A model generated the notes under the pieces. The model saw only the letters and a list, made by a program, of their open reading frames with translations, had not been told where the DNA came from and searched no databases. The translations under genes were made by a program, and so were the position numbers. Of a stretch of 64,000 nt of DNA, positions 43,139-53,905 are shown one piece after another. Source of the stretch: JAEUMW01 sp963734295 (GTDB taxonomy: Bacteria; Pseudomonadota; Gammaproteobacteria; Burkholderiales; JAEUMW01). The DNA lies in NCBI GenBank assembly GCA_963734295.1, contig CAVTGS010000015.1:1-64000 (forward strand), in the 5' to 3' direction. Every line of letters starts with the position of its first letter. Position 1 is the first letter of the stretch.

Positions 43139-46100
43139 AACGCGGCGAGCTGAACGATACCGCCCTCGATCCATCGCGCCACGTCGTGGTGGAAGCGTGC
43201 GCGGGATCGGGCAAGACCTGGCTTCTCGTGTCGCGTGTCCTGCGCCTGCTGCTCGCCGGCGCGGCGCCGTCCGAGATCCTCGCCATCACCTTTACGCGCA
43301 AGGCCGCGCAGGAAATGGAGAGTCGCCTGCGCGAGGGGCTGCGCCTGCTCGCCCTCGGATCGGACGACGCGGTGCGGGCGTTTCTCGGTGCACGATCGAT
43401 TCCGCCGGGCGAGGTGGAAGCGATGCTGCAGCCCGCGCGCGGCTTGCTGGAACGCTTTCTCACCGCGGAGCCGGGGGTGACGGTCAGCACCTTCCACGGC
43501 TGGTTCCTGGAGGTACTCAAGCGGGCGCCACTGGCCGCAGGGGCGTTCGGCGGCGTGGCGCCGATCGAGCAGACGTCCTCGCTCGTGCGCGATGCATGGG
43601 ACGAGTTCGCGCAGAGCCTCGCCCGCGACGAGGCCGGTGAGCTCGCCGCGCGCTTCCGGTATCTGCTCGAGCACCACGATCTCTCCAGCGTGCGCAAGCT
43701 ACTTACGGCGTTCCTGCGCGAGCGGGCGCGCTGGTGGGCGTACACGGCGGGGCGTGAAGACCCGGTCGCGTTCGCGCTGGCGGACCTCCGCTGCCTGCTG
43801 GACGTGAACCCGGACGCGGATCCGATCGCGGAGGCGATGGCGGATGCGACCCTCCTCGACGCTCTGCGCGCGATCTGCGGCATGCAAAGCGGCACGCGGG
43901 CCAGCCGCAAGGCGGCGGAAGCGATCGAGGCCGCGCTCGCCCTGCCGACAGCGAGAGCGCGCTTCGAGGCGCTGGAGTCGCGGCTCTTTACGAAGGAGCG
44001 TGCGCCCAACCAACCCCTCGCGCAGGTTTGCAGCCAGTCCGGCGTCGCGGTGAGCGGCGCTCACGCCTACGTGTGCGAGCGCCTCGCCGCGGCGCGCGTC
44101 GCGCTCACCGAGCAGGAGACGTGGCGTCTCCACGAAGCGGCGCTGCCGTGCGCAGTGAGGCTGGTCGAGGCCTACCAGAGACTGAAGCGACTGCGCCACG
44201 GCATGGATTTCACCGACATCGAGTGGCACGCGTGGCAGCTCATGTCCCGCTCCGATCATGCCGAATACATGCAATACAAGCTGGACGCGCGCTATCGCCA
44301 CATCCTCGTCGACGAGTTCCAGGACACGAACCCGCTGCAGTGGCAAACGCTGCTCGCCTGGCTCGAGGCGTCGGCAGCGGTCGACCGCGCACCCACGGTG
44401 TTTCTGGTGGGCGACCCGAAGCAGTCGATTTATCGTTTCCGCGGCGCCGAGGCGCGGCTCTTCGAGCTCGGTGCTCGATACGTCGAGGACGTGCTGGGCG
44501 GCAGCGCGGTTGCCCTCGACGAGTCGCGTCGCAGCGCGCGCCCGGTCATCGAGGCCGTCAATCGCGTGTTCGAGAGCGAACCCGGGTTTGCGCGCCACGA
44601 TACGCATCACCACGGCCTCCCGGGGCGTGTCGAGGTGCTGCCGCTCGCGCGTGCGCCGCGAATCGATCCAGTCGCGCCACCGGCTCCGAGCGCCCTGGAT
44701 CCGCGCCTGCGCGACCCCCTTACGACCCCGCGTGCGGTCGAGCCGGAAAAGGCGCGCGAGGTCGAGGCGGCGCAACTCGTCGCCGGCATTCACCGCATCG
44801 TCGGCCGATGGAGGGTGCGCGACGACGTCACGCAGCAGGACCGGCCGGCGCGTCACGCCGACATCCTCGTCCTCGTGCGCGCACGCACCCACCTGCACCT
44901 GTACGAGGAGCGGCTGCGGGAAGCACGCATTCCCTATCTCACGACGCGTCAGGGCGGACTGTTGCAAACCCTCGAGGCCGCCGACTTGACGTCGCTCATG
45001 CGCTTTCTGGTGACGCCGTTCGCCAGTCTCGCCCTCGCAGCCGCGCTGCGCTCGCCGATTTTCTCCTGTGCCGACGAAGACCTGATCGCACTCGCCAGCG
45101 CCGAGGGCGCGACGTGGTGGCGACGCCTGCAGCGCCTCGTCGTCGATGACGCGGCGAGTCCGACGCTCGTGCGCGCGCACCGCCTGCTTCGCGGCTGGCT
45201 CGAGCAGGTGGACCGGCTGCCGGTGCACGATCTGCTCGACCGCGTTTACTTCGAGGGCGACGTGTTGCGGCGGTACTCCGATTCGGTGCCGGAGGCGATG
45301 CGCGAGCTCGTGCTCGCGAATCTGCGCGCGTACCTTGGCCTCGCGCTCGAAGTCGACGCCGGGCGTTACCCGAGTCTGCCCCGATTCCTGGACGAGCTCA
45401 CACTGCTTCGCCGCGGCGACGACGAAGAGGCTCCCGACGAGGGCATCGTCGGCGCAGCGGGAGATGCGATCCGCATCCTGACCGTGCACGGCGCGAAAGG
45501 CCTGGAAGCGCCGATCGTGTGGCTCCTCGATGCGCACCATGCGCGGCGGAGCAGCGAGGCGCATCGGGTGCTCGTGGACTGGCCGCCCGAGGCGATGCGG
45601 CCGGGGCACTTTTCCCTGCTCACGACCAAGGCCGCGCGCGGCCGCGCACGCGACGCGATACTCGCCAATGAGGCGGCGCTCGCCGAGCGGGAAGAGGCGA
45701 ATGTTCTCTACGTGGCGATAACGCGAGCGAAGCAGGCGCTCATCGTGAGCGGTGCGGAGAACAGCAAAGCGCCGCAGAGCTGGTATCGGCGCATCGGCCG
45801 GGCGCTCGCCTTCGACGACGAAGGCGGCGCGCTCGGCGACGACCTCGCCATGACGGTCGACACGCACGGTGCCCCTGCGGCCCCGCACGCGCCCGGACCC
45901 GCTGCGGGCGATCGTGTGTTGGCGGACCCGGCGCTTCTGCCGAGACTGGTCCGACCCTTGCCCACCGGTTCGCGGAGCGCCGACTTCGCCACCGCCGCCA
46001 CGCGCCGCGGCACGCGGGTCCATCTCCTGCTGCAGCATCTCGCGCCGCCCGCGCCGATTACGGATGCTAAGTGGCTGCAGGAGCTGCTGCAGGTCGACCA

Positions 46101-46428
46101 GGCGGAGTTCGAAGCGCTGTCGTGCGCGGCCCGCGACATCCTCGCGGCGCCACATCTGCAGCGGTTTTTCAATCCGGCACAGCATCTGTCGGCGCGGAAT
46201 GAAGTGGCTTACGTCGACGCGGCAGGCGAGCTGCGACGGGTCGACCGCGTGGTGGAGTTCGCCGACGAGATCTGGGTACTGGACTACAAGACCGGCGATG
46301 CTCCGCAGGCGATGCGAAAGTACCGCGCCCAGCTCGACGCTTACCGGCGGGCGATCGCGACCCTCGCGGCAGGGAAGCCGGTGCGTGCCGCCGTCATCCT
46401 CGCGGGCGGACATCTGGAGCCGTTGTGA
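43135..46428 (+). CDS. AddA-like UvrD helicase-nuclease
   Basis: The 1,097-residue protein would process double-strand DNA breaks for recombination with the upstream AddB-like partner. Motifs in order are VEACAGSGKTWLLVSRV (Walker A), AITFTRKAAQEME, VSTFHGWFLEVL, ILVDEFQDTNPLQWQ (Walker B), VGDPKQSIYRFRGAE, ILTVHGAKGLEAPIVWLLD and YVAITRAKQALIV. The C-terminal nuclease has VDRVVEFADEIWVLDYKTGD. It is fully open over 3.3 kb. The ATG at 43135 overlaps the addB-like stop. Confidence 0.92.
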   Translation: MKRGELNDTALDPSRHVVVEACAGSGKTWLLVSRVLRLLLAGAAPSEILAITFTRKAAQEMESRLREGLRLLALGSDDAVRAFLGARSIPPGEVEAMLQPARGLLERFLTAEPGVTVSTFHGWFLEVLKRAPLAAGAFGGVAPIEQTSSLVRDAWDEFAQSLARDEAGELAARFRYLLEHHDLSSVRKLLTAFLRERARWWAYTAGREDPVAFALADLRCLLDVNPDADPIAEAMADATLLDALRAICGMQSGTRASRKAAEAIEAALALPTARARFEALESRLFTKERAPNQPLAQVCSQSGVAVSGAHAYVCERLAAARVALTEQETWRLHEAALPCAVRLVEAYQRLKRLRHGMDFTDIEWHAWQLMSRSDHAEYMQYKLDARYRHILVDEFQDTNPLQWQTLLAWLEASAAVDRAPTVFLVGDPKQSIYRFRGAEARLFELGARYVEDVLGGSAVALDESRRSARPVIEAVNRVFESEPGFARHDTHHHGLPGRVEVLPLARAPRIDPVAPPAPSALDPRLRDPLTTPRAVEPEKAREVEAAQLVAGIHRIVGRWRVRDDVTQQDRPARHADILVLVRARTHLHLYEERLREARIPYLTTRQGGLLQTLEAADLTSLMRFLVTPFASLALAAALRSPIFSCADEDLIALASAEGATWWRRLQRLVVDDAASPTLVRAHRLLRGWLEQVDRLPVHDLLDRVYFEGDVLRRYSDSVPEAMRELVLANLRAYLGLALEVDAGRYPSLPRFLDELTLLRRGDDEEAPDEGIVGAAGDAIRILTVHGAKGLEAPIVWLLDAHHARRSSEAHRVLVDWPPEAMRPGHFSLLTTKAARGRARDAILANEAALAEREEANVLYVAITRAKQALIVSGAENSKAPQSWYRRIGRALAFDDEGGALGDDLAMTVDTHGAPAAPHAPGPAAGDRVLADPALLPRLVRPLPTGSRSADFATAATRRGTRVHLLLQHLAPPAPITDAKWLQELLQVDQAEFEALSCAARDILAAPHLQRFFNPAQHLSARNEVAYVDAAGELRRVDRVVEFADEIWVLDYKTGDAPQAMRKYRAQLDAYRRAIATLAAGKPVRAAVILAGGHLEPL

Positions 46429-46461
46429 CGAAGCCCGCGGTCTGGCCTCGCTCGCAGCAGA

Positions 46462-47673
46462 TTAACGCACGATGGTGTTGAGCTCGAAGATCGGCTGCAG
46501 GATCGCGAGCACGATCACGAGCACCACGGCCCCCATCGCCAGGATCAGCAGCGGCTCGAGCAGTGACATCATCACGCCGATGCGGCGTTCCAGGTCGCGC
46601 GATTGCTGGGTCGCGGTGCGCTCCAGCATCTCCGCGAGTTTGCCGCTCGCTTCCCCGCTCGCGATCATGTGCACCATGAGGGGCGGGAAAAGCTGGCTCA
46701 CGCCGAGCGCGCGTGCGAGGGTCGACCCCTGCTCGACGCGTTGCCCCGCCTCCGCGAGCGCGGCACGCATGGGCAGGTTCGCCACGGTGCCTTCGCCCGC
46801 GCGAAGAGCGGTGCGCAGCGGCACGCGGCTCGCGACGAGGATGGCGAGCGTGCTCGCGAGGCGCGCCGTATTCAGGCTGCGGTGCAGGGTGCCCACGAGC
46901 GGCACCCGGAGCAGGAAACGATGCCAGCGCGCCTTCGTGGCAGGCACCCGCAGCATCGTCCGGACGAGCAGAGATGCGGCGACCAGCGCCGCGAGCGCAT
47001 AGACGCCCCAGCCGCGGACGAAGGTCGATACCGCGATGAGCGCACGGGTGAGCAGCGGCAGCGTCTGGTGGCTGTTCTCGAACACGCGCACCACCTGCGG
47101 CACCACGAACACGAGCAGCCCGCTCACCACCGCCACCGCAACGAGCGTGACGAGCGCCGGGTACACGAAAGCGAGCAGCACCTTGCCGCGCAGCGCCGCG
47201 CTGTCCTCGGTGTAGTCGGCGAGCCGCAGCAGGACGTCCGGCAGCCGGCCCGCGCGCTCGCCTGCGTCGACGAGCGTGCGATAGAGCTCAGGAAAAGTGG
47301 ACGGATGACGGGCGAGCGAACGCGCCAGCGATTGGCCGGCCAGCACCTCGCCACGCACCGCCGCGAGCAACTGCCGCTCGCGCTGGGTCTCGGCCTGTTC
47401 GATCAGCGCGTTCAGCGTCTGTTCGATGGTGAGACCCGCGCCGAGCAGGGTCGAGAGCTGACGGGTGACGAGGGCGAGCTCGCCGGCGCGCAGCCCGCGG
47501 CCGTCGAACGCCGACCCCTTGCGTTTGTCCTGCGGACCGATCTGCTCGACGGCGAGCGGCGTGAGGCCCTGCTCCCGCAACTGCGACCGTGCCTGGCGCG
47601 CGCTGTCGGATTCCAGCACCCCGCGCTTGACGCGCCCATCCGCCGCGAGCGCTTCGTAGTTGAACCCGGACAT
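46462..47673 (-). CDS. gspF: Type II secretion inner-membrane protein GspF
   Basis: The 403-residue platform protein has two repeated domains. The first opens FNYEALAADGRVKRGVLESD and contains TRQLSTLLGAGLTIEQTLN; the second contains ASTLAILVASRVPLRTALRA. Three membrane segments are visible, at about 172-195, 220-240 and 375-397. It anchors the GspE ATPase. It is the last gene of the operon and is intact. Confidence 0.95.
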   Translation of the reverse strand: MSGFNYEALAADGRVKRGVLESDSARQARSQLREQGLTPLAVEQIGPQDKRKGSAFDGRGLRAGELALVTRQLSTLLGAGLTIEQTLNALIEQAETQRERQLLAAVRGEVLAGQSLARSLARHPSTFPELYRTLVDAGERAGRLPDVLLRLADYTEDSAALRGKVLLAFVYPALVTLVAVAVVSGLLVFVVPQVVRVFENSHQTLPLLTRALIAVSTFVRGWGVYALAALVAASLLVRTMLRVPATKARWHRFLLRVPLVGTLHRSLNTARLASTLAILVASRVPLRTALRAGEGTVANLPMRAALAEAGQRVEQGSTLARALGVSQLFPPLMVHMIASGEASGKLAEMLERTATQQSRDLERRIGVMMSLLEPLLILAMGAVVLVIVLAILQPIFELNTIVR

Positions 47674-47678
47674 GAGCC

Positions 47679-49250
47679 CTACGCCTCGGCCTCGACCGTA
47701 GCACGCGTGACGCGCAGCACCTCGTCGAGCGTGGTCTCGCCGGCCGCGATCCAGCGCATGCCATCGGCACGCAGGCTGACCATGCCTTGCCGAACGCTGC
47801 AGTCACGCAGCACCTGCTCCGCGGCGCCGCTGCGGACGAGCTCCGCGCATTCACGATCGACGACCAGGAGCTCGTAGATTCCGGTGCGGCCGCGGTAGCC
47901 CGTCCCCTTGCACGCAGGACAGCCCACGCCGTGATGAAGCGGGTGATCGCGCAGCTGGGGCGGCAGCTCCGCACGCTGCGACGCATTCGCGGGCGCCGCG
48001 GCCCGGCAATCCGGACAGAGGCGGCGCACGAGGCGCTGCGCCATCACGCCCAGCAGGGTCGAGGAAAGCAGGAACGGCTCGATCCCCATGTCGATCAGCC
48101 GCGTCACCGCGCCCACCGCGTCGTTGGTGTGCAGTGTCGCGAGGACGAGGTGGCCGGTGAGACTCGCCTGCACCGCGATCCGCGCCGTCTCGAGATCGCG
48201 GATCTCGCCGATCATCACGACATCCGGATCCTGGCGCAGGATGGCGCGCAGCGCCCGTGCGAACGTCATGTCGATGCCGGCGTTGACCTGGGTCTGGCCG
48301 ATGCCGTCGAGGTCGTACTCGATCGGGTCCTCGACGGTCATGATGTTGAGGCGATCCGCATCGAGTCGCGAGAGCGCGGCGTAGAGCGTGGTCGTCTTGC
48401 CCGAGCCGGTCGGGCCGGTCACCAGCACGATGCCGTGCGCCTGGCGCACGAGCTCGTCCATGCGATCACGCGTGTCGTCGCTCATGCCGAGACTCGTGAA
48501 ATCGAGCACGCCCGCCTGCTTGTCGAGCAGCCGCAGCACGACGCGCTCGCCGTGGCCCGGTCGGCAGCGTCGACACCCTCACGTCGACCGGACGCCCGGC
48601 GATGCGCAGCGTGATGCGTCCGTCCTGCGGCAGGCGCTTCTCGGCGATGTCGAGCTCCGCCATCACCTTCACGCGCGACACCAGCGCCGCGTGCAGCGCG
48701 CGCGGCGGCTCGAGCAGTTCGCGCAGGTCGCCGTCGATGCGGAACCGGACCAGCGAGCGGCCTTCGAACGCTTCGATGTGGATGTCGGAGGCACGATCGC
48801 GCAGCGCCTGGGTGAGCAGCGTGTTGAGGAACCGGATGATCGGTGCGTCGTCCTCCGTCTCGAGGAGATCGGTGATCACCGGCAGCCCGTCGGCGAGGCT
48901 CTTGAGGTCGCTCGCCTCCGTCGATGTCGTCGCATCAGGCTGGCGGCGCCGGACTCTTCCCGCGTATAGGCCTGGGCGAGCCGCGCGGCGAATGCCTCTG
49001 CGGTCAGCACGACCGGCTTCAGCGGCAGTCCCAGCACGCGCCGCACTTCGCCGAGGGTCGCCGTGGTGATCTCGGGCAGCACCCAGATCTCGGCTGCGCC
49101 GTCGCTGCGGCGCGCGGCGATGACACCGTTGCGCCCGTGCGAAGTGATAGGGGAGCCGGCGCGCGAACCCGGGGTCGAGCGTGGGTCGCGGGCGGCGCAT
49201 GCGCCGGGCATGTCGACCGACAGATCGAAGGGGTCGGATGCCACCGCCAT
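47679..49250 (-). pseudogene. gspE: Type II secretion ATPase GspE, frameshifted
   Basis: The protein text is complete but spread over two frames with about four single-base changes. The N-terminus lies in both (LDPGFARRLPYHFARAQ, then GVIAARRSDGAAEIWVLPEI). The middle is in one frame (IIRFLNTLLTQALRDRASDI). The catalytic part is in the other from about 48560 (VLVTGPTGSGKTTTLYAALS, ILRQDPDVVMIGEIRD, HLVLATLHTNDAVGAVTRL, CPDCRAAA...CPACKGTGYRG). Shifts lie near 49210, 49140, 48940 and 48560. All Walker and tetracysteine motifs survive. As given, it cannot be made as one chain. Confidence 0.85.
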
Positions 49251-49257
49251 CGGCCGG

Positions 49258-51434
49258 TCAGTTGGCAGCGGGTGGCGGCGCGGGCCGCTCGCGCAGATCG
49301 AGGAGCGGAGGGACCGCCGGCACCTGCGTGCCCGGATCGCCGCCGAGCGGCGGGCAGCTGCGGCGTCGGCATGTTGGGCAGCAAGGAGGCTGGGCGGCAG
49401 GCGCTGGCTGCCCTGGACGTCGCGAATGTAGTCGTACCGTTCGCCGGTCACGCGCGCGGCCGCGGCCGAGTCGCGTATCACCAACGGCCGCAGGAACACC
49501 ATGAGATTGGTCTTCTCGCGCTGCCGCGTCGTGTAGCGGAAGAGCCAGCCGATCACGGGGATGTTGCCGAGGACCGGAACGGACTGCACGGTCGAGTTCA
49601 CGTCGTCGGAGATGAGGCCGCCGAGCACGATGATCTGCCCGTCGTCGACCACCACCTGCGACTCGAGCGCGCGCTTGTTGAGGATGATGCCGTTCGGGTT
49701 GTTCTGGTCGCGGATGCTCGACACCTCCTGATAGATGCCGAGCTTCACCGCCCCGGCCTCGGCCACCTGCGGGCGCACCCGCAGGGCGACGCCGATGTCC
49801 TGGCGCGTGAAGGTCTGGAACGGGTTGGTGAGTCCGGAGCCGGCCCCGGTCAGCGTGAAGCTGCCGGTGGTGATGGGAATGTTCTGACCGACGATGATGC
49901 GCGCCTCCTCGTTGTCCAGCGTCACCAGATTCGGCGTCGAGAGGATGTTGGCCTCGGAGTCCGCTTCGAGGGCGCGCGCGAGCAGTTGCAGGTCGAAGAT
50001 CTGCTTCCCCGCAATGGTCAACGGACCACTGACGACGCCGAGGCTCAGGCCCTGAGCGAGCCCTGGAAGCGACTGGCTCGCGTCGGTGATGCCCCGGCCG
50101 AGCCCGTTCGTGAAGTTGGTGGCGCCGATGAAGCTCGTTCCCGTGTCGCGTGCAGCCCGCTCAGGTCCTGCCACTGGATGCCGAATTCGGCCGCCTTGGT
50201 GGAACCGACCTCGACGATCAGCGCTTCGACGTAGATCTGTGCGCGGCGCGCGTCGAGCTTGTCGATCACCGCACGCAGGGCGTTGTAGACCGGGTCAGGC
50301 GCGACGATGACGAGCGAGTTCTGCTCCGGATAAGCCTGGATGGTCACGCCGCCCGGGGTGGCGCCGCTCGAGATAGGCGGCAGCGTCGCGAGCTGCCCGG
50401 CAGCCACCGTGCTCATGGCGGCTTGCGTCTGCGGCTGCGTCCCCGGCTGACCGGGTGCCGCCGCGCCGGCCACCGCCCAGCGCCTGACCGAACTGACCGG
50501 CATTCGGGGTTTGCGTCGCCCCGGACTGGCTCGGCATGCCGGAGACGAGTGCCCGCAGCGCGTCCGCGAGGCGTGTGGCATCGGCATTGCGCAGATACAC
50601 CACGTGGATGTTGCCGAGCTGGCTCGACGGTGAATCCAGAGTCGAAGCGAGCGAGCGGATGCGTGCCGCGAGCGTCGGGTTGTCGGCCCGCACCAGGATC
50701 GAGTTCGTGCGCGGATCGACCGCCAGGGCCACGCGTGCGGCAGCGCCCTGCGCCGCCGCCGTGGCCGCTGCATCCGGGACCAGGCGCTGGACGATCTGCA
50801 TGAAGTCGGCCGCGGCCGCGTGCTTCAACTGAATCGCGATGATCTCGCCGCTCGCGGGTCGATCGACCTCGGCGATGACGCGCCGGATCCGTTCGAGGTT
50901 CTCGGCGTAATCCGTGACGATCAGCGCGTTCGCCGCGGGTGCGGCGTTCACCACGTTGTTCGGCGACATGAGCGGCCGCAGCACGGGCACGAGCTGCTGG
51001 GCGCGCTCGTTTTCGAGCACGAACACCTCGGTGACGATCTGGTCACCCGCGCCGCGCTGCCGGCCGACCGGGCCGCCGAAGAACTTCGCGTCCGCTTCGG
51101 GGACGATGCGCGCGACACCGGCTTCGCTCCCCACGGCGGTGAAGCCCTGCGCGCGAATTGCCGACAGCATGATGCTCCAGACCAGACTGCGCGGGACCGG
51201 CTTCGGCGTGATGATCGTGACGGTGCCGGTGACGCGCGGGTCGATCAGCACGTCGCGACCGGTGATTTCCGCCGCCGCCTTGATGACGGCCGGCAGATCG
51301 GCGTTCACGAAGTTCAGCGTGACGGCCTTGTCGTCGCTCGCCGCCATCGGCGCCGTGGGCGCCGCTGCGTCGGCCGCGTAGGGACCGCCGGCCGCGCCGA
51401 CGAGCAAGCTCGTCGCCACTGCCAAGGCGATCAC
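49258..51434 (-). pseudogene. gspD: Type II secretin GspD, frameshifted
   Basis: The outer-membrane secretin text starts at a GTG with a signal peptide (IALAVATSLLVGAAGG). It passes N0-N3 domains (VTLNFVNADLPAVIKAAAEI, VFVLENERAQQLVPVLRPLM, IHVVYLRNADATRLADALRA), then the secretin core (DLQLLARALEADSEANILST, LNKRALESQVVVDDGQIIVL, TTRQREKTNLMVFLRP). Shifts occur near 50470, 50155, 49380 and 49350. The likely TGA is at 49258-49260, eight bases before gspE. The motif content is otherwise full length. As given, it would yield no secretin. Confidence 0.85.
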
Positions 51435-51475
51435 GCGGAAGCATTTCTGGCGAGGCGAACGGCTGAGTCATGGCG

Positions 51476-52141
51476 TTACCCGATGCGTGAGAGGGCATTC
51501 GGTACCGCCTGGGACTGCGGCATGGGCGGGGCCAGAGGCGCGGAGGACTCCGCTTCGGTGCTGGTGGCGGGCGCGTCCCCCGCGGAGGTCGACGGCACCG
51601 GGGGTTGGCCATGCACCGGCCGCATGCCGCTCGTGCGTGCCGCCTTCGACTTTGAAGCGTCGCTCTTCAGTGCCTCCAGCTCGATGCGACCGGGCACACC
51701 GCCGCGACTGACGACGATGTGGGTCGGGTAGACGCCTTCCAGCACTGCGCCGGCGCCCACCGCCCTCCCGGGCACGACGAACTCGTCTTCTTCGCCGCCG
51801 ATGTCGACGATCGCCCCCATCGGGCCACTGCCGCTGGCGAAGACACCTTTCAGCTTGATATCGAGCTGGGGGGCAGGAGCGGGCGCAGCCGACTCGATCG
51901 CCGCCGCTGCCCCGAACGTGGGCGTTGCCGCGGCCGTGGCGATGGCCGCTTCGAGGTCGAGTGCGGGGCGGGGGGCGGCAGCGGCGACCGCCGCAGGTGT
52001 CGCAAACGCATCCCGCAGCCATGGCAACGCGATCCACGAAGCCCAGGCGAGAACGAGGGTCCAGAGCGCGCTCTTCAGGACGAGCGGGCCGAAGCGCTGC
52101 GCGGCGCGGCTTCGGCCCCAGGCGAATCCGTGGGTGACCAT
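51476..52141 (-). CDS. gspC: Type II secretion protein GspC
   Basis: The 221-residue inner-membrane protein has one membrane segment at about residues 18-38. A homology region follows (DIKLKGVFASGSGPMGAIVD, GVYPTHIVVSRGGVPGRIEL), which contacts the secretin. A PDZ domain is absent, as in many short GspC proteins, and the tail is Pro/Ser-rich. Its ATG shares one base with the gspM stop (TGATG). The open frame continues far upstream only because of the frameshifts in gspM and gspL. Confidence 0.85.
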   Translation of the reverse strand: MVTHGFAWGRSRAAQRFGPLVLKSALWTLVLAWASWIALPWLRDAFATPAAVAAAAPRPALDLEAAIATAAATPTFGAAAAIESAAPAPAPQLDIKLKGVFASGSGPMGAIVDIGGEEDEFVVPGRAVGAGAVLEGVYPTHIVVSRGGVPGRIELEALKSDASKSKAARTSGMRPVHGQPPVPSTSAGDAPATSTEAESSAPLAPPMPQSQAVPNALSRIG

Positions 52142-52638
52142 CACGATGCGCCCCGCCCTTGAGGACGAGCGTTTCGACCACGACCGTGCCGGGCACCGGC
52201 CCCGGGCGCAGCTGCACCGATTCGACCGTGATACCGGCGCCCGCTGCGAGGGCGCCGATCCAGCGCAGCAAGGCTTCGTAAGCAACCGGTTCCACCGCGA
52301 CCTGCAAGCGCCCGCCCGCAGTCTCGGCGACCGACTTGATCCGTGCCCGCACACCGGCTTCGTCGGCGGCGGCTTCCACGGCGGCGCGGGGACTGGCAGC
52401 GATCGCCCCGGCCTGCCCGATGCCGCGCAGGCGCTCCGGCTTCCGCCGCGTCTGCGGCGAACTGCACGGACTGCGCGCGCAGTTGCGGCAGGGATTTGCG
52501 CAATCGCTCGTGGTCCGCGCGCAGGGGCTGCCACACCAGACCGTAGAGAAGAAGCGCGGCAACCGTGACACCGCCGAACACGAGTGTGGTTCGCTCCCGC
52601 GGGGTCCGCGCATGCCAGGCAGTTCGCAGGGCGTCCAT
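52141..52638 (-). pseudogene. gspM: Type II secretion protein GspM, frameshifted
   Basis: The N-terminus MDALRTAWHARTPRERTTLV with one membrane segment (VTVAALLLYGLVWQPL) is followed by a coiled stretch. Near 52440 the similarity moves to another frame (AVEAAADEAGVRARIKSVAE, then ITVESVQLRPGPVPGTVVVE). It returns near 52155 to reach the TGA that overlaps gspC. Two compensating single-base changes are implied. GspM normally partners GspL in the inner-membrane platform. Confidence 0.75.
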
Positions 52639-52641
52639 GCG

Positions 52642-53905
52642 CTAGCCTTCGGCCGCAACGACCACCGTTGCGACCGCACCGGCGGCACCGGGCGAAGGTG
52701 GTTCCACGCGCACCCGAAATCCGGGCAGGACGATCTGCCGAGCAAGCGCGTCCCGCCCTGCCCCCGCCGGCAGCGTGACCTCGACCTCGAGGGCGCCGCG
52801 CTCGTAGCGCACGCGTTCGGTGTTGAGGCCCGCCGCTGTCAGCGACGGTGCGACGGCTGCCAGCAGCGGCACGAAGTCCGACGCATCGGGCGCGCCCGCC
52901 TCGCGACGCAGCCGGCCGAGGCCGCGCTGCATCTGGAGCGGTGCGTCCACGACGACCTGCGCGTCGGGAAAGATCCGGCGAAACTCGCTCTCCATCTGCG
53001 TGCGCAGCTGGCGCTGCTCTGCGGCGAGCCGCCACCAGTCGCCGACGGTGAGCAGGGTGTGCGCGGCGAGCACGGCGCCGGCGGCCACGCCCGCGAGTCT
53101 CACCGATCGGGCAATGCCACGTGCATCCGATCGTCGAGGCGAAGCTGCCGCGCAGCAGGTCGGTCGCCCGCAATGCGCGGCCGTCGATGAGCTCCGGCCG
53201 CCATTCACCGCCGCTTCGCACCGGCAGGTCGAGCAAGCGCTGCCAGGTGGCGAGGTCGGGGCCGTTCACGCCGGGCAGGTCGTACAAGACGATTTCGCCG
53301 GGCGTCTCGCCGCAGCGTCGATGGGTATTGCGCGCGAGTCGCAGCGCGAGCGGCAGGCCGCTTGCGTCCGCGCCGAGGTCGAGCGCGATGATCTCGCCTT
53401 GGCCGAGACACGCGAACCCGCCGCCGGCCGAGCGCACGACGAGCCAGGGATGCGCCGCCTCGGTGGCGGTGAGCTCTGCCGCGAGCTCGGTCTCGACGAT
53501 GACGCGCGCGGGTCGCAAGGCATGGGTCGCGAGCGCTTCGAGCATAGCGGTGAACCAGTCCTTGTTCACCACCGCGACGAGACTGGCGCCGTCGGGCAGG
53601 CGCGCGACGACCACCGCGTGGATCTCTTCTGGCGGCGCCGCGACGGCCTCCTCGACCGCGAGCGGCAACAACTTCGCCAGCCGGGTCGCGCCCGCGCGCG
53701 GCAGCTTCACGCGCACGAAATGCACCGCGCTCGCCGGCACGACGGCGATGGTGGTGCTCGCGGTGGGCAATGCGGCGAGCTCCGCGACGCCGGTGTCGCA
53801 CGAGCTGCCGGCGTATCGCGCATAGCGGAATGGGCGATCGGGGGCGGGCCAGCCCTCGGGAACGTGCAACTGCAGGATCGAGCGGTCGCGGCGGTACGAC
53901 AGCAT
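52642..53905 (-). pseudogene. gspL: Type II secretion protein GspL, frameshifted
   Basis: The cytoplasmic actin-like domain reads from ATG 53905 (MLSYRRDRSILQLHVPEGWP, VNKDWFTAMLEALATHALRP). Near 53120 the frame changes to the membrane segment and periplasmic domain (VRLAGVAAGAVLAAHTLLTV, LTAAGLNTERVRYERGALEV), ending at 52642. One single-base shift therefore separates the ATPase-docking part from the rest. The ATG shares a base with the gspK stop. Confidence 0.8.

Noticed and set aside
43699..46413. A 904-codon open frame on the minus strand
   Set aside because: It is fully antisense to the AddA-like gene, Arg/Ala/Gly-rich with no family motifs, and is explained by high GC content.
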